A stretch of 64,000 nucleotides of DNA from contig OY969604.1 of assembly GCA_963701325.1 (NCBI GenBank), positions 3,038,001 to 3,102,000 on the forward strand, in the 5' to 3' direction. The translations under genes were made by a program, and so were the position numbers. Origin of the DNA: Bog-756 sp963701325. GTDB taxonomy: Bacteria; Actinomycetota; Acidimicrobiia; Acidimicrobiales; RAAP-2. The stretch's first letter is position 1, and every line of letters begins with the position of its first letter. Below are positions 49,240 to 57,238 of this stretch, piece after piece. Below the pieces are notes generated by a model that saw nothing but the letters and a program-made list of their open reading frames with translations, made no database searches and was not told where the DNA came from.

Positions 49240-49240
49240 C

Positions 49241-49297
49241 GCGCACGACGCCTTTCGCCGTGTGCGCTCTCCGACCTCCCAGACGGGAGGTCGTTTT
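49241..49297 (+). promoter_or_regulatory. ilvBNC attenuator (pause hairpin and rho-independent terminator)
   Basis: First hairpin: GCGCAC (49241-49246) pairs with GTGCGC (49262-49267). Terminator: CGACCTCCC (49272-49280), loop AGAC, GGGAGGTCG (49285-49293), a 9-bp perfect stem followed by TTTT. It lies between the leader peptide and ilvB. This is one of the few intrinsic terminators with a T run in the window. Confidence 0.8.
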
Positions 49298-49375
49298 CAT
49301 GTCCGCACGCGGCTGCCGCACAGACCACCCGTTCCGACCCACACACCCCGAGCACCACCGAAAAGGGAGCACCCG

Positions 49376-51196
49376 ATGGAACTCACCGGAGCACAGGCGC
49401 TAATCAAGAGCCTCGAGATGCAGCAGGTGGAGGTCATGTTCGGCCTCCCCGGCGGCGCCATCCTGCCCGTCTACGACCCGATCCTCGACTCCTCGATCCG
49501 CCACATCCTGGTGCGCCACGAGCAGGGTGCCGGCCACATGGCCCAAGGCTACGCGCAGGTCACCGGCAGGCCGGGTGTGGCCATGGTGACCAGCGGCCCG
49601 GGGGCCACCAACGTGGTGACCCCGCTGGCCGACGCCTTCATGGACTCGGTCCCCCTGGTGGTGGTCTCCGGCCAGGTGGCCACAACCGCCATCGGGACCG
49701 ACGCCTTCCAGGAGAGCGACATCACCGGGATCACGATGGGCATCACCAAGCACAACTGGCTGATCACCGACGTGACCGACATCCCCCGGGTGGTGGCCGA
49801 GGCGTTCCATGTGGCCACCACCGGCCGGCCCGGCCCGGTCCTCATCGACATCCCGAAGGACATCGCCCAGCAGCCCATGGAGTGGTACTGGCCCGGCGCC
49901 GGGGACCTCGACCTGCCGGGATATCACCCGGTGACCGAGGGTGACCCCGAGCTCGTCCGCGCGGCGGCCGAGCTCCTCCTGGCGGCCGAACGGCCGATCA
50001 TCTACGCCGGTGGCGGCATCCTCAAGTCGCGGGCGGCCGACGGATTGCGCGAGCTGGCCGAACGCACCGGCATCCCGGTTGTGACCACCCTCATGGCCCG
50101 CGGCTGCTTCCCCGACTCGCATCCCCTGTGCCTCGGGATGCCAGGGATGCACGGCAACTACACCGCGGTCACTGCCATGCAGCGCTCCGACCTGCTCATC
50201 GCCCTCGGGAGTCGCTTCGACGACAGGGTGACCGGTCGGATCGCCGCCTTCGCCCCGGAGGCAAAGGTGATCCACGTGGACATCGACCCGGCCGAGCTCC
50301 ACAAGGTGCGCCGTGCCGAGGTGGCCATCGCGGGGGACTGCCGTCTGGTCATCGACGAGCTGCTCCGCGCACTCGACGCCCTCGGTCTCGCCCACTCGGA
50401 CACCACCCGGGGTGGACGAGGCGGGGCACCCTCCGACGCGGTGGCCGGAGCCCCGGCGGCACCCGGGTCGCAGGCAGCGGCCTTTCCCCGTGAGCGCTTG
50501 ACCGGCTGGCGGTCGCAGCTCGGCGCCTGGCAGGCGCGCTACCCGCTCGTCTACGACCAGCGTCCCGGCTCTGGCGCGCTCAAACCGCAATTCGTGCTCG
50601 AGACCCTCCGCGACGCCACCCCGGACGACACCATCGTGGCGGCGGGTGTCGGTCAGCACCAGATGTTCGCCTCGCAGTGGTGGCGCTTCGACCACCCCTA
50701 CACCTGGGTCAACTCCGGTGGACTGGGCACGATGGGGTTCGCGGTGCCGTCGTCCATCGGGGCCAAGGTCGGCCGGCCCGACCGCATGGTCTGGGCGGTC
50801 GACGGCGACGGCTGCTTCCAGATGACCGCCCAGGAGCTGGTCACGGCCAGCTCGGAACGGATCCCGGTCAAGATCGCCATCCTCAACAACGCCTATCTGG
50901 GCATGGTGCGACAGTGGCAAGAGATGTTCTACGAGGAGCGCTACTCCGAGGTCTATCTCTCACCCGACCTGCCCGACTATGTCGGCTGGGCCGAGGCGAT
51001 GGGCTGCGTCGGGTTCCGGGTCGAGTCGACCGAGGAGGTGGCCCCGGCCATCGACAAGGCCAACCAGATCGACGATCGGCCGGTGGTGATCGACTTCCGG
51101 ACCGACGCCTTCGAGAAGGTCTTCCCGATGGTGGCTGCGGGCGCCTCGAACGACGACATCATCGTCGATCCGTCCCTCACGGCCGGTCGGTCCTGA
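49376..51196 (+). CDS. ilvB: Acetolactate synthase, large subunit
   Basis: A 606-residue thiamine-diphosphate enzyme that condenses two pyruvates (or pyruvate and 2-oxobutyrate) in branched-chain amino acid synthesis. Motifs: VMFGLPGGAILPVYD, catalytic Glu in VRHEQGAGHMAQGYA, MVTSGPGATNVVTPLADA, the FAD-linked central region, and the ThDP motif VDGDGCFQMTAQEL ending with ILNNAYLGMVRQWQ. GGGAG lies 6 nt before ATG 49376. Expression is probably set by the attenuator just upstream. Its stop overlaps the ilvN start (TGATG). Confidence 0.95.
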   Translation: MELTGAQALIKSLEMQQVEVMFGLPGGAILPVYDPILDSSIRHILVRHEQGAGHMAQGYAQVTGRPGVAMVTSGPGATNVVTPLADAFMDSVPLVVVSGQVATTAIGTDAFQESDITGITMGITKHNWLITDVTDIPRVVAEAFHVATTGRPGPVLIDIPKDIAQQPMEWYWPGAGDLDLPGYHPVTEGDPELVRAAAELLLAAERPIIYAGGGILKSRAADGLRELAERTGIPVVTTLMARGCFPDSHPLCLGMPGMHGNYTAVTAMQRSDLLIALGSRFDDRVTGRIAAFAPEAKVIHVDIDPAELHKVRRAEVAIAGDCRLVIDELLRALDALGLAHSDTTRGGRGGAPSDAVAGAPAAPGSQAAAFPRERLTGWRSQLGAWQARYPLVYDQRPGSGALKPQFVLETLRDATPDDTIVAAGVGQHQMFASQWWRFDHPYTWVNSGGLGTMGFAVPSSIGAKVGRPDRMVWAVDGDGCFQMTAQELVTASSERIPVKIAILNNAYLGMVRQWQEMFYEERYSEVYLSPDLPDYVGWAEAMGCVGFRVESTEEVAPAIDKANQIDDRPVVIDFRTDAFEKVFPMVAAGASNDDIIVDPSLTAGRS

Positions 51197-51750
51197 TGGG
51201 CGTCTACGGCGCCGACCAGCGCCACCACATCCTCACCGTGCTCGTCGAGAACAAGTCCGGGGTCCTGGCGCGGGTGGCCGGGCTCTTTTCGCGGCGCGGG
51301 TACAACATCTTCTCGCTGGCGGTGGCGCCGTCGGACGACGAACGCTTCAGCCGGATCACCATCGTGGTCGACGTCGAGTCGTCCCCGCTCGAGCAGATCA
51401 TCAAGCAGTTGGACAAGCTCATCCCGGTCGTCTCGATCACCGAGTTGGATCCTGCTCGCTCCCGTGAGCGCGAGCTGCTGCTGGCCACCGTCGAGGCCGG
51501 TCCCGACGTCCGGGGCCAGGTGATCCAGCTGGTCGGGGTGTTCGAGGGAAAGATCGTCGACGTGGGTCCGGCACACCTGACGGTGATGCTCGCCGGGGCT
51601 CCGACCAAGCTCGACGATTTCGAGGATCTCGTCCGTGCCTACGGCATCGTCGAGATGCAGCGGACCGGGCGCGTGGCGTTGCCTATGCTGGACCGATCCA
51701 CCGACGGGGCCCACACCGCCAGGGCCCGCGCGACACAGAAGGCAGGGTGA
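51196..51750 (+). CDS. ilvN: Acetolactate synthase, small regulatory subunit
   Basis: A 184-residue regulatory subunit. The N-terminal ACT domain is clear (HHILTVLVENKSGVLARVAGLFSRRGYNIFSLAV and RITIVVDVE), followed by the IlvN C-terminal domain (VVSITELDPARSRERELLLATVEAG, VGVFEGKIVDVGPAHLTVMLAG, YGIVEMQRTGRVALP). It confers valine feedback inhibition and raises catalytic activity of IlvB. ATG 51196 overlaps the ilvB stop by one base, implying coupled translation in stoichiometric amounts. Confidence 0.95.
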   Translation: MGVYGADQRHHILTVLVENKSGVLARVAGLFSRRGYNIFSLAVAPSDDERFSRITIVVDVESSPLEQIIKQLDKLIPVVSITELDPARSRERELLLATVEAGPDVRGQVIQLVGVFEGKIVDVGPAHLTVMLAGAPTKLDDFEDLVRAYGIVEMQRTGRVALPMLDRSTDGAHTARARATQKAG

Positions 51751-52781
51751 GCACGATGGCCACGCTCTACTACGAAAAGGACGCGGACGCGAGCCTCATC
51801 GGCAACCGCAAGGTGGCGATCATCGGCTACGGGTCCCAGGGCCACGCCCACACGCTCAACCTGTCCGAGTCCGGAGTCGATGTGCGGGTCGGTCTACGCG
51901 ACGGGTCGTCCTCCCGGACCAAGGCGGAGGAGGCAGGTTTGCGGGTCCTCCCGGTGGCCATGGCTGCGGCCGAGGCCGACGTGATCATGATCCTGCTGCC
52001 CGACACCGAGCAGGCCTCGGTCTACGAGACGGAGATCGCCCCCCACCTCCGGGCGGGGGACGCCCTCCTCTTCGCTCACGGGTTCAACATCCGCTTCGAC
52101 CTGATCAACCCACCTGCCGACGTCGACGTGGCCATGGTCGCGCCCAAGGGACCCGGACACCTCGTGCGTCGCACCTACACCGAGGGCGGCGGTGTGCCCT
52201 CGCTGATCGCGGTGGCGGCCGATCCCTCGGGCAAGGCCCACGACCTCGCTCTCTCCTACGCCCACGCCATCGGCGCCACCCGGGCCGGGGTCCTCGACAC
52301 CACCTTCGCAGAGGAGACCGAGACCGACCTCTTCGGCGAACAGGTCGTGCTCTGCGGGGGCCTCACGGCCCTCGTGCAGGCCGGCTTCGAGACACTCGTG
52401 GGCGCAGGGTACCAACCCGAGTCGGCATACTTCGAGTGCCTCCACGAGCTCAAGCTCATCGTCGACCTCATGTACGAGCAGGGCATCGCCGGGATGCGGT
52501 TCTCCATTTCGGACACCGCCGAATACGGCGACCTCACCCGCGGTCCACGGGTCATCAATCAGGCGGTGCGTGACGAGATGGGTCGCATCCTGGCCGAAAT
52601 CCAGGACGGCAGCTTCGCCAAGGAGTGGGTGGGGGAAAACGCCGAGGGCCGCCCGACGTTCAACGCGCTCCGCGAGGCCGGCCTCCGCCATCCGATCGAG
52701 ACGGTCGGCGCCGAGCTGCGGGAAATGATGCCCTTCGTGACCGCCGGGAGGCAGAAGGTCCAGGACATCTCCGGGGGCTGA
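51747..52781 (+). CDS. ilvC: Ketol-acid reductoisomerase
   Basis: A 344-residue class I enzyme that isomerises and reduces acetolactate to 2,3-dihydroxyisovalerate with NADPH and Mg2+. It shows the Rossmann loop IIGYGSQGHAHTLNLSESG, the cofactor-specificity loop GLRDGSSSRTKAEEAG, MVAPKGPGHLVRRTY, and the metal-binding Asp/Glu residues in EETETDLFGEQ and ECLHELKLIVDLMYEQGI. GTG 51747 overlaps the ilvN stop (GTGA); ATG 51756 is an alternative. Last gene of the attenuator-controlled ilvBNC unit. Confidence 0.95.
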   Translation: MSTMATLYYEKDADASLIGNRKVAIIGYGSQGHAHTLNLSESGVDVRVGLRDGSSSRTKAEEAGLRVLPVAMAAAEADVIMILLPDTEQASVYETEIAPHLRAGDALLFAHGFNIRFDLINPPADVDVAMVAPKGPGHLVRRTYTEGGGVPSLIAVAADPSGKAHDLALSYAHAIGATRAGVLDTTFAEETETDLFGEQVVLCGGLTALVQAGFETLVGAGYQPESAYFECLHELKLIVDLMYEQGIAGMRFSISDTAEYGDLTRGPRVINQAVRDEMGRILAEIQDGSFAKEWVGENAEGRPTFNALREAGLRHPIETVGAELREMMPFVTAGRQKVQDISGG

Positions 52782-52805
52782 GGGTCCGAGCAGATCGGGG
52801 TCGAC

Positions 52806-53402
52806 ATGACCGAGCAAGAGACGGCTCCGGCCGACCCGCTCGCAGCCGGCGTACGGGTGCCGGGCCTCGTGCCCACGTTCCGGCATCTCGACGATCCGGA
52901 TCTGCCGTGGCAACGGGTCAAGTCGATCCGAAACGCGGACGGCACCACCTCGTCGGTCTGGGAGAAGTGGCTCGCCTTCTCCCCCGAGCCCCAGTACCTC
53001 TCGCTCTATGCCCGGTGGGATCCGGGCATGGTGGTCCGCCGTCACGGCCATCTGAGCCCCCACGTGCTCTTCGTCGTCGAGGGCGAGATGTGGTGCGGGG
53101 ACCGTCACTGTCCCGCCGGCACCCACGTGGAGCTGCCACTCGGCGCCGCCTTCGGTCCCTTCGTAGCCGGCCCCGAGGGGACGGTCCTCCTCGAGGTCAT
53201 GATGGGGGACCCACGCTCGTGGGGCGACGATCCGGGGGCCTTCGCCGCGGCCCTGGCCCGGGTGGGTGCAGGGGCGCTCCCGGACCCGGCCATCGAGTTA
53301 CCCGCCTGGCTCGAAGACCTGCGGTCGAGGTGGTTGGTGGAAGGTGAGGAGCCACCGGGGGGCTCGACGGGAGGGGTGGGGCAGTCGACCGACGGGCAGT
53401 AG
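52806..53402 (+). CDS. Cupin-domain protein
   Basis: A 198-residue protein with a single cupin barrel at about 65-140: YARWDPGMVVRRHGHLSPHVLFVVEGEMWCGDRHCPAGTHVELPLGAAFGPFVAGPEG. The first cupin motif retains the HGH/His-Glu metal ligands, so metal binding is likely. The C-terminal 30 residues are disordered. It starts 24 nt after ilvC in the same direction but has no evident link to branched-chain amino acids. Function unknown. Confidence 0.8.
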   Translation: MTEQETAPADPLAAGVRVPGLVPTFRHLDDPDLPWQRVKSIRNADGTTSSVWEKWLAFSPEPQYLSLYARWDPGMVVRRHGHLSPHVLFVVEGEMWCGDRHCPAGTHVELPLGAAFGPFVAGPEGTVLLEVMMGDPRSWGDDPGAFAAALARVGAGALPDPAIELPAWLEDLRSRWLVEGEEPPGGSTGGVGQSTDGQ

Positions 53403-53412
53403 CCCGTGCACC

Positions 53413-53433
53413 GACCGGGACCTCGGCCCGGTC
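53413..53433. terminator. Hairpin between convergent genes
   Basis: GACCGGG (53413-53419) pairs with CCCGGTC (53427-53433) around a 7-nt loop. It lies between the cupin gene and the end of the convergent lipoprotein gene and could end transcription from both sides. No T run. Confidence 0.4.
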
Positions 53434-54124
53434 ATCCTGCGGGAACGGTCGTCGTGCCCCCGTTGGCCTCGTTGATCTGTTCGAGGATGGCTGCAGACAT
53501 GTTCTGCACCGAGGCCGCCGACGTGGTGCTGCTCACGATGGTCTGCAAGCTTCCCTGGAAGGTGACCACGGTGTTGACAGGAGCAGCCGACGAGCTGAGG
53601 GTGAACGAGTACGCCTGGGTACCACCGACGAGTCCTCCTACCTCATTGGTCGATCCCCCGTGCTGTTCGATCTCGGTGCGGCCGGCGGCGAAGGACGCGG
53701 CTGTCGCAGCCGTGTCGAACTCGATGATGACCGACTTGGAGAGTGTGGGGGACCGGTAGGTGCAGGTGGTCACCGAACCGCGGACCACCGCCTTGGGTTG
53801 CCCAACGGTGGTGCCCATGATCTGTTTGACGTCCTCGGCGGAGATGAGGACGCATGCGGTCTGGCTTCCGGTCGGCGCGGACCCTACCGGCCTTGCGCCC
53901 CCGGCGCCCGTGGTCGGTTTGAGGGTGGTGGTGGTCGAGCGGACGGCAGTGCCGGGGCTCGAGGTATTCGAACTCGACGAACTCGACGAACTCGAGGAGG
54001 CCGGTGAGGCGCTCGAGCAAGCAGTGGCCGCTAATGGAAGGACGAGAAGACCGAGAACGGCCCGGGACAGCAGGCGACCACCCGGGAGGATGCGTGTGTG
54101 AGATTTCAGGCGGGGATCCTGCAC
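53432..54124 (-). CDS. Secreted lipoprotein, paralogue A (DUF3558-like)
   Basis: A 230-residue exported lipoprotein. After a longish N-terminus comes a signal core with lipobox AATAC near residue 36, a polyserine linker encoded by a 9-bp tandem repeat, then a conserved domain: QTACVLISAEDVKQIMGTTVGQPKAVVRGSVTTCTYRSP, SKSVIIEFDTAATAASFAAGR and YSFTLSSSAAPVNTVVTFQGSLQTIV. The same blocks occur in the neighbouring gene at 54128-54715, 3 nt upstream, so the two arose by tandem duplication and are cotranscribed. The domain resembles actinobacterial DUF3558-type lipoproteins. Function unknown. GTG 54124 is the assigned start. Confidence 0.8.
   Translation of the reverse strand: MQDPRLKSHTRILPGGRLLSRAVLGLLVLPLAATACSSASPASSSSSSSSSSNTSSPGTAVRSTTTTLKPTTGAGGARPVGSAPTGSQTACVLISAEDVKQIMGTTVGQPKAVVRGSVTTCTYRSPTLSKSVIIEFDTAATAASFAAGRTEIEQHGGSTNEVGGLVGGTQAYSFTLSSSAAPVNTVVTFQGSLQTIVSSTTSAASVQNMSAAILEQINEANGGTTTVPAG
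53969..53995 (+). repeat. 9-bp tandem repeat (three units) encoding polyserine
   Basis: CGAACTCGA occurs three times in perfect tandem. On the coding (minus) strand it encodes alternating TCG and AGT Ser codons in the linker after the lipobox, and could vary in length by slippage. Confidence 0.85.
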
Positions 54125-54127
54125 GAA

Positions 54128-54715
54128 TTATCCTGCCGCTTGCGAGGTGGTGGTGGTCGCGTTGTGCTCGTCGATCAGGTAGACGATCTCCTCGGCCAGC
54201 AATTCGACGGCGCCTGGCTGACCCGTGCCGGTCACGATGGTCTGCAGTGTGTTCTGAAGGCTGACCACCGTGTTGACCGCATCCCCGGACGACCGCAGGG
54301 TGAACGCGTATGCCTGGTTCCCGAGTCCTTGGATCGACGTCGTGCTGACGTGCTCGCGCTGCTCTATCTCGGACTTGTCGGCGGCGAACGTCGTTGGGGT
54401 CGCAGCGGTGTTGTACTCGATGATCACCGATTTGGAGGGGTCGGCTGCCTTGTAGGTGCAGGTGGTGACCACCCCGCGGACCACTGCATGGGGTGCACCA
54501 ACAGTCGTCCCCACCGTGGCTCTGACAGTGGAGGGCGAGATCAGCGCGCAAGCCGTTTGCTCGGCGGGTGGGACGGAGGTCGTGGTCGATCGGACGGTCG
54601 TGCTCGACCCGGAGGAGGGCGAAGGAGAGCTCGAGCATGCGGCCGCGCCCACCACCAGGACGACGAGCCCGAGGACGGTCCGGCGGACGCGGCGGACGTG
54701 GGGGGCCGTACGCAT
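54128..54715 (-). CDS. Secreted lipoprotein, paralogue B (DUF3558-like)
   Basis: A 195-residue exported lipoprotein with signal VLGLVVLVVGAAACSS (lipobox AAAC, about residue 27), a short Ser/Thr linker and the same domain as paralogue A: QTACALISPSTVRATVGTTVGAPHAVVRGVVTTCTYKAA, SKSVIIEYNTAATPTTFAADK and YAFTLRSSGDAVNTVVSLQNTLQTIV. Each copy keeps two conserved Cys that could form a disulfide. It is the first gene of the pair; a TAGGGT hexamer ends 7 nt before ATG 54715, suggesting leaderless transcription. Function unknown; the domain probably binds something at the outer face of the membrane. Confidence 0.82.
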   Translation of the reverse strand: MRTAPHVRRVRRTVLGLVVLVVGAAACSSSPSPSSGSSTTVRSTTTSVPPAEQTACALISPSTVRATVGTTVGAPHAVVRGVVTTCTYKAADPSKSVIIEYNTAATPTTFAADKSEIEQREHVSTTSIQGLGNQAYAFTLRSSGDAVNTVVSLQNTLQTIVTGTGQPGAVELLAEEIVYLIDEHNATTTTSQAAG

Positions 54716-54772
54716 GGGCGCACCCTACACGTCACGGCGCGGGCGACTCCATCGGCCGTGGGCCGAATTCGG

Positions 54773-55930
54773 CTACTGGGCGAGCGCTCCCACGACGTAG
54801 GTGATGCAGCCGCACAGGGCGGCCACATCCTCCGGATCGATCGACGGGAACATGGCGATCCGCAGTTGGTTGCGGCCGAGCTTCCGGTACGGCTCGGTGT
54901 CGAGTACGCCGTTGGCCCGCAGCACGGCCGCCACCGTGGCCGCGTCGATGGCGTCGTCGAAGTCGACGGTGCCGACCACCCGGCTCCTGTCTTGTCCGCG
55001 GGTCACGAACGGCGTTGCGAAGTCGGCGCTCTCTGCCCAGGTGTAGAGGATCTCCGAGGAGCGGTCGCACCGGCTGGCCGAGAACTCGAGCCCACCCTGC
55101 TCGTTGAACCACCGCACCTGGTGGTCGAAGAGGAACAGGGTGGCCAGCGCAGGCGTGTTGTAGGTCTGGTCGAGCTTCGAGTTGTCGAGGGCGATGGTCA
55201 GGTCCATCGAGGCCGGTACCCACCGTCGGGTGTCGGCGATCGATGCGATCCGCTCCTGGGCGGCGGGGGAGAGCAGGGCCACCCAGAGCCCGCCGTCCGA
55301 ACCGAAGCATTTCTGGGGGGCGAAGTAGTAGGCGTCGAACTGAGTCGGGTCGACCCGCAGTCCGCCCGCCCCAGAGGTCGCGTCGACCGCGACCAGACCG
55401 CCGCCGTCGGCTGGGAGGGCGGCGCCGGTGGGCCGGCAGATCGGCATCATGACGCCGGTCGAGGTCTCGTTGTGGGTGAGTGCGTAGAGGTCGATGTCGT
55501 CCCGGGCCACCGGCATCGGGTGGGTCCCCACCACTGAGGCGATGACCTCCGGCTCGCCGAGGTGCGGGGCGTCTGCGGCCGCGGTGGCGAACTTCGAGGA
55601 GAACTCGCCGAAGCTCAGGTGCTGGCTCTTCTGCTCGATGAGGCAGAAGGTGGCGGCGTCCCAGAAGCAGGTCGTCCCGCCGTTGCCGAGCGCCACGACG
55701 TACCCGTCGGGAAGGGAGAAGAGCCGGGCCAACCCCTCTCGCAGACTGCCGACCACCGACTTGACCGTCTTCTGCCGGTGACTGGTCCCGAGGTAGGTGC
55801 GCGAGACCGCTGCGAGTGCGTCGACCGCTTCCGGTCGCACCTTGGAGGGCCCCGAGCCGAACCGCCCGTCCACCGGCAGGAGGTTGGCAGGGATCTCGAT
55901 GTCAGGGGTGTCGGTCACGTATGGAATCAT
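54773..55930 (-). CDS. serC: Phosphoserine aminotransferase
   Basis: A 385-residue PLP enzyme of the actinobacterial/mycobacterial SerC type that converts 3-phosphohydroxypyruvate to phosphoserine. Motifs: RFGSGPSKVRPEAV, LGTSHRQKTVKSVVG, ALGNGGTTCFWDAATF, HNETSTGV, VDATSGAGG and the PLP Lys in YYFAPQKCFGSDGG. With serA nearby it covers two steps of serine synthesis. Start: ATG 55930 or ATG 55939. The first overlaps, base for base, the possible start of the divergent aminotransferase gene, so at least one of the two mRNAs must be leaderless or very short-leadered. Confidence 0.93.
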   Translation of the reverse strand: MIPYVTDTPDIEIPANLLPVDGRFGSGPSKVRPEAVDALAAVSRTYLGTSHRQKTVKSVVGSLREGLARLFSLPDGYVVALGNGGTTCFWDAATFCLIEQKSQHLSFGEFSSKFATAAADAPHLGEPEVIASVVGTHPMPVARDDIDLYALTHNETSTGVMMPICRPTGAALPADGGGLVAVDATSGAGGLRVDPTQFDAYYFAPQKCFGSDGGLWVALLSPAAQERIASIADTRRWVPASMDLTIALDNSKLDQTYNTPALATLFLFDHQVRWFNEQGGLEFSASRCDRSSEILYTWAESADFATPFVTRGQDRSRVVGTVDFDDAIDAATVAAVLRANGVLDTEPYRKLGRNQLRIAMFPSIDPEDVAALCGCITYVVGALAQ

Positions 55931-55937
55931 GGCACCC

Positions 55938-57200
55938 ATGTCCCCGCAGACAGAAACCCGGACCGACAGGGCAGAGGTCAGTGCGCCTGAGCCGACGGGC
56001 GTGCGCCGGATCTCTGCCCGGATCGCCGCCGTGTCCCCCTCGGCCACCCTGGCCGTCGACGCCAAGGCCAAGGCGCTCCAGGCGCAGGGCGAACGGGTGA
56101 TCGGATTCGGCGCCGGCGAGCCTGACTTCCCCACGCCGGCCGCCATCGTCGCCGCTGCGGAGGCGGCCTGTTCCGATGCGCGCAACCACCGCTACACGCC
56201 GACCGCGGGTCTCCCCGAACTCCGCGAGGCGATCGCGGCCAAGACCATGCGCGACTCTGCCTTCGAGGTGGCCGCGAGCCAGGTGCTGGTGACCAACGGC
56301 GCCAAGCAGGCGGTCGCCAACGCCTTCGCGGTGCTCTGCGACCCGGGTGACGAGGTCCTCGTGCCCGCCCCGTTCTGGACGACCTACCCAGAGGCGGTCG
56401 CCCTGGCCGGCGGAGTGCCGGTGGCCGTCCCGACCGGGGCGTCCCAGGGGTTCCGGGTCACCGTCTCCCAACTCGAGGCGGCCCGCACCCCGCGCACCAA
56501 GGCCGTGCTGTTCGTCTCCCCCTCCAACCCGACCGGTGCCGTCTATCCGCGCGAGGAGATGGAGGCACTCGGCCGGTGGGCCGCGGAGCACGGGCTTTGG
56601 GTGGTCACCGACGAGATCTACGAGCACCTCGTCTACGGCGGAGCCGAGCACCACTCGCTCCCGGCTGTGGTCCCCGAACTGGCCGACACCTGCATCGTGA
56701 TCAACGGTGTGGCCAAGACCTACGCGATGACCGGGTGGCGCGTCGGGTGGATGCTCGGTCCACCGGACGTCATCGCCGCGGCCACCAACCTCCAGTCCCA
56801 CACGACCTCGAATGTCGCGAACGTCTCCCAGCGGGCGGCTCTGGCCGCAGTCTCCGGCGACCTCTCCGCGGTGGCCGAGATGCGGGACGCCTTCGACCGC
56901 CGGCGCCTGACCATCCACCGGATGCTCAACGAGATCGACGGGATCGAGTGCCTCCTGCCGGAAGGGGCGTTCTACGCCTTCCCCTCGATCGAGGGGCTCC
57001 TCGGGCGGCGGATCGGGGGCGGTGTGCCCCGAACGAGCGCCGAGCTCGCCGAACTCGCGATCGACCGGGCCCAGGTGGCCGTGGTGCCGGGCGAGGCGTT
57101 CGGCGCCCCCGGCTACTTCCGGATGTCCTACGCCCTCGGCGACGACCAGCTGGTCGAAGGCGTCTCGCGGCTGGCCGACCTCTTCACCGGCGCCGGCTGA
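55938..57200 (+). CDS. PLP-dependent aminotransferase class I (aspartate aminotransferase-like)
   Basis: A 420-residue fold-type I aminotransferase of the AspB (I-gamma) kind: RISARIAAVSPSATLAVDAKAKAL, GFGAGEPDFPTPAAIVAAAEAA, VTNGAKQAVANAFAVLCDPGDEVLVP, SPSNPTGAVYPREEM, PLP Lys in INGVAKTYAMTGWRVGW and the substrate carboxylate Arg in FRMSYALGDDQL. It most likely transfers amino groups between aspartate and 2-oxoglutarate. ATG 55938 or, in frame, ATG 55929; neither has a ribosome-binding site. It is divergent from serC and lies upstream of serA. Confidence 0.9.
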   Translation: MSPQTETRTDRAEVSAPEPTGVRRISARIAAVSPSATLAVDAKAKALQAQGERVIGFGAGEPDFPTPAAIVAAAEAACSDARNHRYTPTAGLPELREAIAAKTMRDSAFEVAASQVLVTNGAKQAVANAFAVLCDPGDEVLVPAPFWTTYPEAVALAGGVPVAVPTGASQGFRVTVSQLEAARTPRTKAVLFVSPSNPTGAVYPREEMEALGRWAAEHGLWVVTDEIYEHLVYGGAEHHSLPAVVPELADTCIVINGVAKTYAMTGWRVGWMLGPPDVIAAATNLQSHTTSNVANVSQRAALAAVSGDLSAVAEMRDAFDRRRLTIHRMLNEIDGIECLLPEGAFYAFPSIEGLLGRRIGGGVPRTSAELAELAIDRAQVAVVPGEAFGAPGYFRMSYALGDDQLVEGVSRLADLFTGAG

Positions 57201-57238
57201 GGCCGGCGGTCCCGAGAAGAGCTGACGAAAGGACGACC

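Noticed and set aside
57191..57208. Hairpin CGCCGGC/GCCGGCG at the end of the aminotransferase gene
   Set aside because: The stop codon lies in the loop and there is no T run. With serA close downstream in the same direction a terminator is unlikely; such GC palindromes are frequent here.
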